Shown: positions 43,201-51,967 of the stretch, piece after piece
Position numbering within the stretch: position 1 is the stretch's first letter
Layout: the number at the start of each line of letters is the position of its first letter
NCBI RefSeq assembly: GCF_014360585.1
Contig: NZ_JACIXG010000007.1
Location: 53,716-117,715 of the forward strand
Origin: Nocardioides sp.
Lineage (GTDB): Bacteria > Actinomycetota > Actinomycetes > Propionibacteriales > Nocardioidaceae
Length of the DNA: 64,000 nt
Direction of reading: 5' to 3'
Translations under genes and position numbers: made by a program
Notes under the pieces: generated by a model
Told to the model about the DNA's origin: nothing
The model's database searches: none
What the model saw: only the letters and a program-made list of their open reading frames with translations

Positions 43201-43646
43201 TGCGGCGTACGGCTCCCGACTTCGCAGACCTGATCGACGTACGCAACCACGTCCGCGTCAGCGCCGAGAAGGTCACCGCCGACACCGGTGAGCACGTGGC
43301 CCTCTACGACCACATCGGCGAGAAGTCCGGTGGCGAGTCGCAGGAGCTGGTCGCCTTCATCGTCGGAGCCGCGCTGCGCTACCAGCTCGGTGACGCCGGT
43401 GCCGAGCGGCCGCGCTACGCCCCGGTCTTCCTCGACGAGGCGCTGATCAAGGCCGACGCCCGCTTCACCGGCCGTGCGATCGGCGCCTGGCGGGGTCTGG
43501 GGTTCCAGCTCATCATCGGCGCCCCCAACGACAAGCACAGCGCCATCGAGCCGCATGTCGACGTCCAGTACACGGTGCTCAAGGACGCCGAGGGCCACTC
43601 GTTCCCGAAGCTCGAGGTGGGACTCGAGGAGGTACCGGCGAAATGA
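40281..43646 (+). CDS. jetC: Wadjet protein JetC (MukB-like SMC ATPase)
   Basis: 1121 residues. Walker [10 protein letters not shown] at 50-58, long coiled-coil arms (about 250-480 and 640-900) around a hinge-like region near 480-600, C-terminal ABC signature [13 protein letters not shown] and Walker [18 protein letters not shown]-driven loop extrusion by JetABC measures circular DNA before JetD cuts it. The ATG overlaps the jetB stop (ATGA). No frameshift or lost motif seen. Confidence 0.93.
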   Translation: MSMIDTLFGLIPARSTGRQWVASELQVVNWGGYDGAHRVRFSPTATLLTGGSGSGKSTLMDAYIALIMPHTTPFNGASNGGVVGRPRGQDQRNILSYARGKIDEAKTAEGTKIRVLRGDGRDTWSAIAMTWADQTGSRFTAVRAWYVPASAKNLDDVTKLRAVAEAGFDVRDLEPPAAHRFTRASVSEIGLTPIDTDRDFTARIHSALGIGAAGDGEKAVNLLGRIQAGQQITTVDDLYKKMVLEEPETLATADGVVAHFDELAATRDRMVTAQQQVRALTPIREHRADVENAVATLEVIDGIGDFVDETTPAGLWRAGKRVDLLSELEADLSARRGAAEKAVTEKQAMVEAAESERDGLAVTVAASGGRRLEEATREIRAAETRADNVRRAREALDEELAVLGAVATTPTEFESLQAAAQEALVDDDARTTALNAYAAARSAETAAVDLVGRLEDELADAEKTKNNIPEPLRAARAVLAEAAGLSPAEMPFVGELIEVRTEHEAWREAFNLALGGFATTMLVDAAHVGAFRAAIDSVRQRTRIRYEAVPTGLKDGAQPLDEGTLPGRLDYRRGVFTGWLKQRLRERHGYVCVQTPALLGQHRMALTVTGQVSQGTRGAHGGHGAGNVLGFTNTRRVAELTERLESAREGAETAKGAVAETERAIKQLDLRRTSFKAVSALTWDQVDVTGAEAERDRWASVIAEVTAENPEIATLQERLKSARAKVDSLREGIGAAKSSFQELDDRWSDVVEQVDRAKDALEDAAASGTDVAPAQADYLEQLFKASGGEEAGRREDALAELDAVFARASESLTADRAGAQETIGTARGQLRQTFEAFLERWPNPNLHTDPEDSYADFDRLLDELETSGLHELEVEWRDSLLKLSGNDLTNLDSTLSRAVREIRDRIDPINQILAGLPFNDDAHRLRIDTQEGQSAVRGRFRKELRSVRDLIEKASTNDSREQAYTRMARLIDRMRRTAPDFADLIDVRNHVRVSAEKVTADTGEHVALYDHIGEKSGGESQELVAFIVGAALRYQLGDAGAERPRYAPVFLDEALIKADARFTGRAIGAWRGLGFQLIIGAPNDKHSAIEPHVDVQYTVLKDAEGHSFPKLEVGLEEVPAK

Positions 43647-44842
43647 TCCCAAGGTTGTTGAGCCCTGCCGAGGCGGGCTCCCGACTCGCTGCTCAGGTCA
43701 AGGACAAGTGGGCGGCGGCGCTCTGTGCGGAGACGCGTGGTGATCCGTTCCCGTTCCAGGTCCCGCTGAGTCCGAATGTGACCAGCGGCGCCATCGTCGA
43801 ACGGCATCTGTTGGACTCCTGGGGCGACTGGCGGGCCGAGTGGCGACGGCTCGGGCTGCCGACGTCCGAAGGCGTCGGCTGCTGGGTGACGGAGTCGACA
43901 CTCTCGGTGGCAAGAGGCGAGCCAGTTGACTTCCCCAAGACGCTCCATGCATCTGACCTGGAGTCAGCTGTAGCCGCAGTGTCCGTTCTGGGCGGCGAGC
44001 CGTCGAGGACCGACCTGGCCCGCGCCAGGAATATCGCCCAGCATCTTCATTCGCGCAAAGCCGGGCTCAGCTCGAGCGCACTCAAGAAAGCCATCGCTCT
44101 GTCTGAACCGGATCTGCGCGCCCTGCTCAGCGTGCTTGACTGGCTCGCGGACCATCCCGACGTGAGTGCATGGAGTGTTCGTCAGCTTCCGATCCCTCGC
44201 GTCCACACCAAGTGGCTGGACAAGCGCATGTCGCTGATCCGCGACCTCACCGGTCGTGATCTCAAGAGCGAATTGCGCAAGCGGCCTACGGCGGTCCACC
44301 TGACGTACGTAGACCCCGTCTACCTCGCTGGATCCGATCTGCCTCGCAAGCATGACTCGTGGACTGCCGGTGACAGCCACGAGATCCCATACGCACCGCA
44401 CACCGTCCTGGTCGTCGAGAACCGAGATTGCCGAGTGTTCTTCCCCGAGGTCTCTGGCACGGTCGTCGTCGAGGGCGGCGGCGCGGCGGCTACCGCGCTG
44501 GTGGCGGAGATCCCATGGGTCCGTGACGCGGAACGCGTTGTCTACTGGGGAGACATGGATGCAGATGGCTACGCGATCCTGGACCAGTTCCGTGCTGCTC
44601 TACCCAAGGTTTCGTCGATCTTCATGGACCTTCTCACCATGAACCGCTACGAAGATCAGGGCGTGAGCGAAGACAAGGACGGCGTTCCGCTCAAGCCGTC
44701 CAGCCGTGAGCTCGGTGAGCTGACAGAGGACGAGCGCGCGGCCTACGAGATGGTCGCCACTGCGGGCCCTGCCCCGTTCCGCCGGATCGAGCAGGAGAAG
44801 CTGCCGATTCAGGAGGCGGCAGCGATCCTGCGCGCAATCTGA
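43643..44842 (+). CDS. jetD: Wadjet nuclease JetD (DUF3322-DUF2220, Toprim)
   Basis: 399 residues. N-terminal DUF3322 and C-terminal Toprim-type DUF2220 with VVENRDCRVFF (catalytic Glu) and VYWGDMDADGYAILDQF (DxD). This metal-dependent nuclease cleaves small circular DNA held by JetABC. The start overlaps the jetC stop (ATGA). By eye its codon use is less G/C-biased than jetABC, which may reflect exchange of the effector gene. All four Wadjet genes are intact. Confidence 0.92.
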   Translation: MIPRLLSPAEAGSRLAAQVKDKWAAALCAETRGDPFPFQVPLSPNVTSGAIVERHLLDSWGDWRAEWRRLGLPTSEGVGCWVTESTLSVARGEPVDFPKTLHASDLESAVAAVSVLGGEPSRTDLARARNIAQHLHSRKAGLSSSALKKAIALSEPDLRALLSVLDWLADHPDVSAWSVRQLPIPRVHTKWLDKRMSLIRDLTGRDLKSELRKRPTAVHLTYVDPVYLAGSDLPRKHDSWTAGDSHEIPYAPHTVLVVENRDCRVFFPEVSGTVVVEGGGAAATALVAEIPWVRDAERVVYWGDMDADGYAILDQFRAALPKVSSIFMDLLTMNRYEDQGVSEDKDGVPLKPSSRELGELTEDERAAYEMVATAGPAPFRRIEQEKLPIQEAAAILRAI

Positions 44843-44875
44843 CGCGGTTCACCCGCTGCCACAGTCAGCATCGGC

Positions 44876-45997
44876 TCACGGCTGCATCGACAGGAACAGG
44901 AACGATGCGAGCAGTACCAGGTGGACGAACCCCTGCAAGGCGTAGACGCGACCCTGGACGACGGTAAGTCCGGTGACGAAGACGGTGATGACCAGCAGCA
45001 CGATCTGGGTCGGTTCGAGGCCCAGATCGAGGGGACCACTGAGCCAGATCATCGCGACGGCGAGGGTGGGAATGGTGAGACCGATCGAGGCCATCGCGGA
45101 GCCGTAGGCGAGATTGAGGCTGGTCTGCACCCGGTCCCGGGAGGCGTTCCGGACCGCGGCGATCGACTCGGGAGCGAGCACGAGGAGGGCGATCACGACG
45201 CCCACGACGGCATAGGGGAACCCGAGACTCTTGACAGTGTCCTCGATCGTGGGGGAGAGGACCTTCGCCAGGCCGACCACGGCGACGAGAGAGACCAGGA
45301 GGAGGGCCAGGCTGAGGCCAGCCTCGCCCGCCGAGGGCGGGTCGGCGTGGCCGTCCTCGTCGAGGTCGACCAGTCCGGTCATCCGGCCTTGCTCGTCGCT
45401 GGTGACCGGGAGGAAGAAGTCGCGGTGGCGGACAGTCTGGGTGAAGAGGAAGGCGACGTAGAGGGCCAGCGAGGCGATGGCGGCGAAGACGAGCTGCGAG
45501 GTCGAGTACTGCGGGCCCTGCGCCGACGTAGTGAAGCGCGGCAGCACCAGCGTGAGACCGGCCAGGGCGATGACCGTGGCGACCGCGGACCCGGTGCCGG
45601 CGGCGTTGAAGCTGACCAGTCCGTGCTTGAGAGCTCCGATCAGGAGCGAGAGCCCGACGATGCCGTTGAGGGTGATCATCACCGCGGCGAAGACGGTGTC
45701 GCGGGCATAGGTGCTGGTGTTGTCGCCACCGCTGATCATCAGCATCACGATCAGGCCGACCTCGATCACGGTCACCGCGATCGCGAGGATCAGCGACCCG
45801 AACGGCTCACCGACCTTGTGCGCGACCACCTCGGCGTGGTGAACGGCGCTCAGCACCGCGCCGACCAGCACCGCCGCCACCACGGCGAGGATCGACCAGT
45901 GGTCGTGGCGAAGCCACGCGAGCACCAGCACAACCACGGCGAGGATCGGCACGACCACTGACCACTGGAGACGGCCCCGGACCGCTGGCGCACTCAT
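44876..45997 (-). CDS. chaA: Calcium/proton antiporter (ChaA-type)
   Basis: 373 residues with about eleven membrane helices in two CaCA repeats: GEPFGSLILAIAVTVIEVGL in the first and LVLAPESIAAVRNASRD in the second, each with the conserved Glu. A loop rich in acidic residues (GLVDLDEDGHADPPS) lies near 225. It exports Ca2+ or Na+/K+ against protons. Divergent from the gamma-glutamyltransferase gene, with 65 bp between starts; no functional link is evident. Confidence 0.9.
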   Translation of the reverse strand: MSAPAVRGRLQWSVVVPILAVVVLVLAWLRHDHWSILAVVAAVLVGAVLSAVHHAEVVAHKVGEPFGSLILAIAVTVIEVGLIVMLMISGGDNTSTYARDTVFAAVMITLNGIVGLSLLIGALKHGLVSFNAAGTGSAVATVIALAGLTLVLPRFTTSAQGPQYSTSQLVFAAIASLALYVAFLFTQTVRHRDFFLPVTSDEQGRMTGLVDLDEDGHADPPSAGEAGLSLALLLVSLVAVVGLAKVLSPTIEDTVKSLGFPYAVVGVVIALLVLAPESIAAVRNASRDRVQTSLNLAYGSAMASIGLTIPTLAVAMIWLSGPLDLGLEPTQIVLLVITVFVTGLTVVQGRVYALQGFVHLVLLASFLFLSMQP

Positions 45998-46062
45998 GGG
46001 GCGACCCTATCCGGTGACGGCCCGCCGACAAGGTGCCCGGTTCCCGCTCGTAGCCTGGGTCT

Positions 46063-47877
46063 GTGCCCTTCGACACTTCGAAATCCGCCCCCTCCCGCTA
46101 CACGCATCCCGCCGCCTTCAAGACCCGTCCCGACCTGCTCGGCAGGTTCGGCATGGTCGGCTCGACGCACTGGCTGGCCAGCGGCACCGCGCAGGCGGTG
46201 CTCGAGCGCGGAGGCAACGCCTTCGACGCTGCGGTCGCGGGTGGGTTCGTGCTGCACGTCGTCGAACCCCACCTCAACGGGCCGGGTGGTGACCTCGTCG
46301 GGATCTTCGCACCCGCCGGTGGCGAGGCGACGGTGCTGATGGGGCAGGGGCCGGCGCCCGCAGCGGCGTCCGTCGAGCACATGCGGGCAGAGGGGCTCGA
46401 GCTGGTACCCGGCTCCGGGGCGCTGGCGGCCGCCGTCCCCGGTGCGGTCGACGCCTGGCTGATGCTGCTGCGCGACCACGGCACCTGGGAGCTGGGAGAC
46501 GTGCTCGCCTACGCCATCGACTACGCCCGCGACGGCCACCCGATCCTGGGCCGGGCGGTCTCCACGATCGCCGCCGTCGCCGACCTGTTCCGTGACCACT
46601 GGCCCACCTCGGCCGCCCACTGGCTCGTCGACGGCGAGCCGCCCGAGCCCGACACCATGGTCCACAACGAGGCCTACGCCGCCGTGCTCGACCGGCTCGT
46701 GGCAGCCGGGGACACCGCCGGGACCCGGGCGGAGCGCATCGACGCCGCCCGCGCCGCCTGGGGCGGCGGGTTCGTCGCGGAGGCGATCGATCGGTTCGTA
46801 CGCACCCCGCACCGCCACTCCTCCGGAACCGACCATTCCGGAGTGATCAGGTCGGCTGACATGGCGGGGTTCTCGGCTGCGTACGAGAAGCCGGTGACGA
46901 CGGAGTTCCGCGGCCACACGATCGCGAAGGCGGGGCCGTGGACGCAGGGGCCGGTGCTGCTGCAGACGCTCAACCTGCTCGAGCCGCTGGACGACGCGCT
47001 GCTCGACCCGAGCCGCCCGGAGGGCGCGCACACGATCCTGGAGGCGACCAAGCTCGCCTTCGCCGACCGCGACGCCCACTACGGCGACGGTGCCGAGCCG
47101 GACGTGATCGAGACCCTGCTGTCCAAGGAGTACGCCGCCACCCGCCGCCCCCTGATCGCCGACGCCGCCTCGGCCGAGGTGAGGCCCGGCCTGGGCGCGA
47201 AGACCTTCCCGCCGCTGCGGGAGACCTACGACCCGGCCGCGGTCGCCTCCGGGGTGGGGGAGCCGACCGTCTCGCGGGACGGCGAGACCCGCGGCGACAC
47301 CTGCCACATCGACGTCGCCGACCGCTGGGGCAACATGATCGCGGCGACCCCGTCGGGCGGCTGGCTGCAGTCCTCGCCCACGATCCCCGAGCTCGGCTTC
47401 TGCCTCGGCACCCGGCTGCAGATGACCTGGCTGGAGCCGGGTCTGCCCTCGACGCTTCGTGCGGGGCGCCGGCCGCGGACCACGCTCACTCCGACCCTGG
47501 TGCTCCGCGAGGGTCAGGCCGTCACTGCGGTCGGCTCTCCGGGCGGGGACCAGCAGGACCAGTGGCAGCTGCTCTACCTGCTGCGCACCATCGTCGGGGG
47601 CTACTCGCCCCAGGAGGCCATCGACGCTCCTGCGCTGCACTCGACGTCCTTCCCCGGCTCCTTCTGGCCGCGTACCTGGACTCCTGCTGGGGCGGTGCTC
47701 GAGGATCGGCTCGGGGCTGAGGTCGTCGCGGAACTGCGGCGGCGTGGGCATGTCGTCGAGCTGGGTGGGGACTGGTCGCTTGGGCGGCTTTCTGCGGTTA
47801 CGCGGGATCCTTCTACCGGGGTTCTGTCGGGTGCTGCCAATGCTCGGGGGGCTCAGGGGTATGCGGTTGGGCGTTAG
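46063..47877 (+). CDS. ggt: Gamma-glutamyltransferase family protein
   Basis: 604 residues from GTG 46063, preceded by TAGCCT at the leaderless distance. Ntn-hydrolase of the GGT family: GGNAFDAAVAGGFVLHVVEP with the LNGPGGD substrate motif at the N-terminus, and the processing site GDTCHIDVADRWGNMI with the nucleophile Thr, then PRTTLTPTLVLREG and GSPGGDQQDQW. Cleaves gamma-glutamyl bonds of glutathione-like compounds or cephalosporin side chains. No signal peptide, so probably cytoplasmic, unlike classical GGT. Single gene. Confidence 0.88.
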   Translation: MPFDTSKSAPSRYTHPAAFKTRPDLLGRFGMVGSTHWLASGTAQAVLERGGNAFDAAVAGGFVLHVVEPHLNGPGGDLVGIFAPAGGEATVLMGQGPAPAAASVEHMRAEGLELVPGSGALAAAVPGAVDAWLMLLRDHGTWELGDVLAYAIDYARDGHPILGRAVSTIAAVADLFRDHWPTSAAHWLVDGEPPEPDTMVHNEAYAAVLDRLVAAGDTAGTRAERIDAARAAWGGGFVAEAIDRFVRTPHRHSSGTDHSGVIRSADMAGFSAAYEKPVTTEFRGHTIAKAGPWTQGPVLLQTLNLLEPLDDALLDPSRPEGAHTILEATKLAFADRDAHYGDGAEPDVIETLLSKEYAATRRPLIADAASAEVRPGLGAKTFPPLRETYDPAAVASGVGEPTVSRDGETRGDTCHIDVADRWGNMIAATPSGGWLQSSPTIPELGFCLGTRLQMTWLEPGLPSTLRAGRRPRTTLTPTLVLREGQAVTAVGSPGGDQQDQWQLLYLLRTIVGGYSPQEAIDAPALHSTSFPGSFWPRTWTPAGAVLEDRLGAEVVAELRRRGHVVELGGDWSLGRLSAVTRDPSTGVLSGAANARGAQGYAVGR

Positions 47878-47910
47878 CGTGGTCGGGGGTCGGGCTTGTC
47901 AGACCTGCCG

Positions 47911-48025
47911 GTGGTCGAGCCGCCGGAACCGCTGCTTCCCGCTGGTCGAGCCGCCGGAGCCGCTGCTTCCCGCTGGTCGAGCCGCCGGAGCCGCTAGGCG
48001 GAGGCGTGTCGAGACCAACACGGTT
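47911..48025. repeat. Three tandem 31-bp units plus half of the palindromic repeat
   Basis: GGTCGAGCCGCCGGARCCGCT recurs at 47913, 47944 and 47975 (31-bp period, spacer GCTTCCCGCT), then GGCGGAGGCGTGTCGAGACC and AACACGGTT as in jetB and at the window end. The second palindrome half is missing. Confidence 0.9.
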
Positions 48026-48096
48026 CCCGTCGGGGAAACCTCGCTACGCGACTGTTTCTTCGCTTCTAGGGTTCGCCGCCGACCCTTTCTCGAGTG

Positions 48097-48189
48097 TTTC
48101 TCGATCAGCCGCCGCGTCAAGGACGGGCCTTCGGCCCGCCGGCTTCGCCGGCCGCTTCGCGGTCCTTGACTCGGCACCTGATCGAGAAA
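48097..48189. repeat. Second, unrelated palindromic repeat
   Basis: Outer arms TTTCTCGATCAG / CTGATCGAGAAA (12 bp), inner arms GTCAAGGAC / GTCCTTGAC (9 bp), with two small GC hairpins at the tip (GGGCCTTCGGCCC, GGCTTCGCC). No gene. The whole interval 47878-48285 appears to be repeat-made spacer. Confidence 0.85.
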
Positions 48190-48285
48190 GAGTTCGCCTA
48201 TATCGGGGCGGCGGCGAGGGTGTGGCGCGGGGTTCAGGTTGCTTGTTGCGGACTGCGTAAATTGGGTCTGACCAGCAAAAACAGG

Positions 48286-48314
48286 TAGTCACAGGCGACG
48301 CTTTCACATATAAT
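48286..48314 (+). promoter_or_regulatory. Promoter of the HNH/DUF222 gene
   Basis: TAGTCA - 17 bp - TATAAT, a perfect -10 box, seven bases before the ATG: leaderless or nearly so. Confidence 0.7.
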
Positions 48315-48321
48315 GAGGCGT

Positions 48322-49617
48322 ATGAGCGAGACCGTTGACCAGCTCCTTGCCGGGCCGCCTTTGGGTGCGTCCGAGGGTGAGTTGGTCGACTGGATCAGTC
48401 GTCTCGAAGAGATCAAGTGCACCGCTGAGGCCGTGCAGGCAGAAGCAGCCGTACGCCTCGAGGAGGCCACCCGGGCACGGCAGGCCGAGGCAGGGATTCC
48501 GGCCCGGAAACTTGGAGAGGGCGTCGCCTCCCAGATCGCGTTGGCGCGGCGAGTGTCGCCGGCCAAGGGCACCAAACTCTTGGGGCTGGCGAAGATCCTG
48601 GTCGCGGAGATGCCACACACCTTCGCCCTCATGAAGGCCGGGCTCTTCTCGCAGTGGCAGGCCACCATCCTCGCCCGCGAAACCGCCTGCCTCTCACTGG
48701 AGAACCGCCGCGTCATCGACTACCAGCTCTGCTCGTCCGGTTCGGGGGCTGAACCCCCTGCTGTGGTGACCATGGGGCTGCGGCAGCTCGAGAACGCCGC
48801 CAAGAAGCTCGCGATCACCCTCGACCAGGAATCTATGGTGGCTCGTGCAGCGAACGCGGAGAAAGACCGCCGGGTCAGCGTCCGGCCGGCACCGGACACG
48901 ATGACCTGGCTGGGGGCGCTGCTGCCAGTCAAGGACGGGGTCGCCGTCTACGCCGCGCTGGACCAGGCAGCCAAGGCCGCGCAGGCGGCCGGAGACGAGC
49001 GGACGCGGGATCAGGTCATGGCCGACACTCTCGTGGACCGGGTCACCGGTCGAAGCGCCACCGGTGCGAAGCCTCGGATCGAGGTGAAGGTCGTGATGAC
49101 TGCTGACTCGCTCACCAACGACAGTGACCAGCCTGCGGTGGTCGAGGGCTATGGTCCCGTGCCCGCCGCCTGGGCCCGTGAGGCATTGAGAGATGCTGAG
49201 GTCTTCATCCGCCGCTTGTACGCCGACCCGGCCGGGCAGCTGGTTGCGTTGGAGTCCCGGTCGCGTAAGGCTCCCCACGGGCTGGCCGAGTTCATCACCA
49301 CCAGGGACGGCGGGATCTGTCGCACCAACGGCTGCGATGCGCCGATCCGCAATGTCGACCACGCCCAGCGCCACGCAGACGGCGGCGCCACCAGCGCCCA
49401 GAACCTGCAGGGGCTCTGCGAGCGCTGCAATCAGGCGAAGGAAGCTCTCGGTTGGCGGGCCAGACCGGGACCCGACGGCAGCATCATCACCATCACGCCG
49501 ACCGGGCACACCTACGTCAGCCCGCCACCCGACACCTGGCGACCAGACCCACCACCCCTGTCCAAAGCCGAGTTCATGCTGCGCGACGTACTCCTCGACC
49601 ACACGCTCGCGGCCTGA
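48322..49617 (+). CDS. DUF222/13E12-type HNH endonuclease
   Basis: 431 residues from ATG 48322. Helical DUF222 region (about 15-300) followed by an HNH module: CRTNGCDAPIRNVDHAQRHA, GGATSAQNLQGLCERCNQAK with four Cys and the HNH-type His-Asn. This actinobacterial repeat family is present in many copies per genome and behaves like a homing or selfish gene; target unknown. It is surrounded by repeats on its 5' side and has a near-consensus promoter. Confidence 0.9.
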   Translation: MSETVDQLLAGPPLGASEGELVDWISRLEEIKCTAEAVQAEAAVRLEEATRARQAEAGIPARKLGEGVASQIALARRVSPAKGTKLLGLAKILVAEMPHTFALMKAGLFSQWQATILARETACLSLENRRVIDYQLCSSGSGAEPPAVVTMGLRQLENAAKKLAITLDQESMVARAANAEKDRRVSVRPAPDTMTWLGALLPVKDGVAVYAALDQAAKAAQAAGDERTRDQVMADTLVDRVTGRSATGAKPRIEVKVVMTADSLTNDSDQPAVVEGYGPVPAAWAREALRDAEVFIRRLYADPAGQLVALESRSRKAPHGLAEFITTRDGGICRTNGCDAPIRNVDHAQRHADGGATSAQNLQGLCERCNQAKEALGWRARPGPDGSIITITPTGHTYVSPPPDTWRPDPPPLSKAEFMLRDVLLDHTLAA

Positions 49618-49650
49618 CACCCGCGCCCAGAGCTTTCTTCGGATCGGTGC

Positions 49651-49681
49651 TTGACCTTGACCCTGCGTCAGGGCTGCACGC
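49651..49681 (+). promoter_or_regulatory. MerR-type promoter upstream of the 61-residue gene
   Basis: TTGACC -35 box with the inverted repeat CCCTG-CGT-CAGGG (49661-49673) centred in a 19-bp spacer, as in TipA/MerR-controlled promoters. The -10 box (GCACGC) is poor, which lowers confidence. Confidence 0.45.
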
Positions 49682-49738
49682 TTCTTTCGCGGCCTCGAAT
49701 CGGAAGCTGAACGAGAACACCGATCGAAGGAGCACGAC

Positions 49739-49924
49739 ATGAACAACCTGCTGACCCGGATCATCGGCGACAAGAAAGACTGGAAGCGCATGGAAGCCCG
49801 TGCCGCCCAGCTCCCCGGGTCCGACCTGGCGGCCTTCTGCGACGCCCGACTGCCGGAGCAGCACGACGCCTACAGGGCGAAGCTTCGGGCCGACCTGAAC
49901 GCGGTCGTCCGCAACCTGTCGTGA
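49739..49924 (+). CDS. Small protein, DUF1048-like N-terminus
   Basis: 61 residues. GAAGGAG eight bases before the ATG and a strong hairpin after the stop argue for a real gene. NLLTRIIGDKKDWKRMEARA resembles the opening of DUF1048 proteins, which are twice as long; the second half (FCDARLPEQHDAYRAKLRAD) is helical and charged. Possibly a shortened relative controlled by a MerR regulator encoded elsewhere. Function unknown. Confidence 0.6.
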   Translation: MNNLLTRIIGDKKDWKRMEARAAQLPGSDLAAFCDARLPEQHDAYRAKLRADLNAVVRNLS

Positions 49925-49942
49925 GGCTCGCAAAACGTAAGA

Positions 49943-49974
49943 GCCCCGCTGGAGTCTCGGGTCTCCAGCGGGGC
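49943..49974 (+). terminator. Hairpin after the small gene
   Basis: Perfect 12-bp stem GCCCCGCTGGAG / CTCCAGCGGGGC, 8-base loop; serves the small gene and possibly the converging GMC gene. Confidence 0.7.
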
Positions 49975-50063
49975 AAGAACAATGTTGCCTCATCACCTAG
50001 GGGCTTGTCACCCCTTTCTGGCAATCTTTGCAGAATTTTGCATTGCAGGGTTTTGCGGCGCGT

Positions 50064-51701
50064 TCAGATGACTGTCCCGACGTCGTTGGCGACGATGTTG
50101 TCCATCGCGCGCTCGGCGATGGCGGCGATGGTCATCGACGGGTTGCATGCTCCGGTGGTGCCGGGGATGAGGGCACCGTCGAGGACGTAGAGGCCCTCTT
50201 GGCCCTGGACGCGGCCGTCGAGGTCGCAGACCGTGCCCATGTTGGCGCCGCCGAGCGGGTGCCAGGTGCTGTTGACGATGGCATTGGTGTCGATCAGGGC
50301 ACCGATGCCGCCGCTGATCTTCGAGACCCGCTCGTGGATGGCGCGATAGCTTGCCGAGTCGCCACCGAAGGGGAAGCGCAGACTCACCGAGTCGGTCAAC
50401 GAGCTGTAGCGGAAGCTTCCCCGGCCGGCGCTGACCCCGAAGCCGACCAGCATCGTGGCGCCCAGATCGAGGCCGAGGGGGAGCGGTGGCAACGACGCCT
50501 GGATGACGGTGTTGGCCGTGCTCGGGTCGGCCCAGTCCTGACTCTGGTAGACGACGGGCCCGCCCTGCGTACCGGTGAGGTTCTCGTCGAAGGGGCGCCA
50601 CATGTAGATCCGGTCGCCGTTGGTGCCCCAGCCCTGTCCGAGCTGGTCGGGAAGGTCGGGGATTGTGTCGGTGGCCGCGGCGCGGACCAGGAGCTTGCTG
50701 GTGTTGAGCGAGCCCGCCGCCATCACGAGCGCGCGGGTCGTCAGGATCTTCTGCTCGATCACGTCGCCTGCGTCGTCGGTGCGGTCGACGTGGACCTCCC
50801 AGCGGCCGTCGGCGGCACGAGCCACCGAGGTCACGTTGTGGCGGGTGGCGACGTGCACCAGCCCGGTGGCCTCGGCCTGCTCGATGTAGGTGACGTCGAC
50901 GGAGTGCTTGCCGCCGTTGTTGACGCCGAGGGCACAGTCGCCGTTGGTGTAGGACCGAGCCATCTCGCCGCGCAGCTCCGCGAGGGCATAGGACCAGTCG
51001 ATCGGCATCGGGATCTTCTGCAGGTCATAGCCGGCGGCCTCGACACGCTTGCCGAAGGTGCGCGAGACCCGATAGCTGTCCGAGGCGATCAGCTCGTCGG
51101 GTGCGGTCGCGGCGCCGAGCATCCTGGCGACGCGCGGGTAGTGGACCCGGTCCATGAGCTCGTAGTCGAGCTCGTTGGGAAACCAGGTGTTGAAGACCTC
51201 CGCGGAAGGCTGCAGCGTCATGCCCTGGTAGACCAGCGAACCGCCGCCGACACCGGCCGCGCACATGGCGAGCATGTTCTGGCCGAGGACCGGCTCGAGC
51301 AGACCGACGTGCGGGCCGAAGTCCAGGGGAGTGCCGAGCAGCTTCTGCAGCGGCTTCAGCGCGGCAGGCGCGGTCGTGTGGAAGAGCACCCGCTTGTCGA
51401 GCGTACGCACGGTCGGGAAGGTCTGCGCGTCAGGTCCCGTCGGCCAGCGGCGACCGCGCTCGAGCACGGTGACCGGCACCCCGGCCTCGGCGAGCCGCAG
51501 CGCGGCGACCCCGCCGCCGAACCCGGAGCCGACGACCACTGCCCGGTGCTCCTCCCGAACCAGCCGTACGCGACGGGGCGACTCAGCCGCCCCCGGGCCG
51601 GCGATCAGTCCGGACGCCGCGCCGGCCGCGCCTGCGGCGCCGGCCAGGAACGTACGTCTCGTGGCGGCAGGCGCGGACGTGGACAACGAGGACTTGGTCA
51701 A
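50064..51701 (-). CDS. Tat-exported GMC oxidoreductase (cholesterol oxidase-like)
   Basis: 545 residues. Twin-arginine signal TRRTFLAGAAGAAGAASGLI (Arg15-Arg16) with an Ala-rich core, FAD-binding VVVGSGFGGGVAALRLAEAG (54-73), and the C-terminal STWHPLGGANMG with the catalytic His and the following Asn region of class I cholesterol oxidases. GWGTNGDRIYMW corresponds to the GWGNNG segment of ChoA. It probably oxidises sterols or other bulky secondary alcohols outside the cell. Substrate is inferred from family only. No sterol genes are nearby. Confidence 0.87.
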   Translation of the reverse strand: MTKSSLSTSAPAATRRTFLAGAAGAAGAASGLIAGPGAAESPRRVRLVREEHRAVVVGSGFGGGVAALRLAEAGVPVTVLERGRRWPTGPDAQTFPTVRTLDKRVLFHTTAPAALKPLQKLLGTPLDFGPHVGLLEPVLGQNMLAMCAAGVGGGSLVYQGMTLQPSAEVFNTWFPNELDYELMDRVHYPRVARMLGAATAPDELIASDSYRVSRTFGKRVEAAGYDLQKIPMPIDWSYALAELRGEMARSYTNGDCALGVNNGGKHSVDVTYIEQAEATGLVHVATRHNVTSVARAADGRWEVHVDRTDDAGDVIEQKILTTRALVMAAGSLNTSKLLVRAAATDTIPDLPDQLGQGWGTNGDRIYMWRPFDENLTGTQGGPVVYQSQDWADPSTANTVIQASLPPLPLGLDLGATMLVGFGVSAGRGSFRYSSLTDSVSLRFPFGGDSASYRAIHERVSKISGGIGALIDTNAIVNSTWHPLGGANMGTVCDLDGRVQGQEGLYVLDGALIPGTTGACNPSMTIAAIAERAMDNIVANDVGTVI

Positions 51702-51967
51702 GGGGGCTCCCTCGGTCGTGGATCGTCGGTTACTGCCGCGTAAGAGTTGACGAACGGCCCCAACGTGTCAAGGCTCACGCCGCTGTTCTGGACAACCATG
51801 TCCGGAACTCGGCGCGTGCCGACCGTGGCGGCCCGGCGACGCAGGCGGCGCAACCGCAGCGATGTAGGCTGTCGGCACTTCCAACAGCTAAGGACGATCT
51901 GAACCCCGATGGACGGACCGCAACCCGGCCAATATCCACGCTCGCTGCGGCAATCGAGGTCGGCCTG

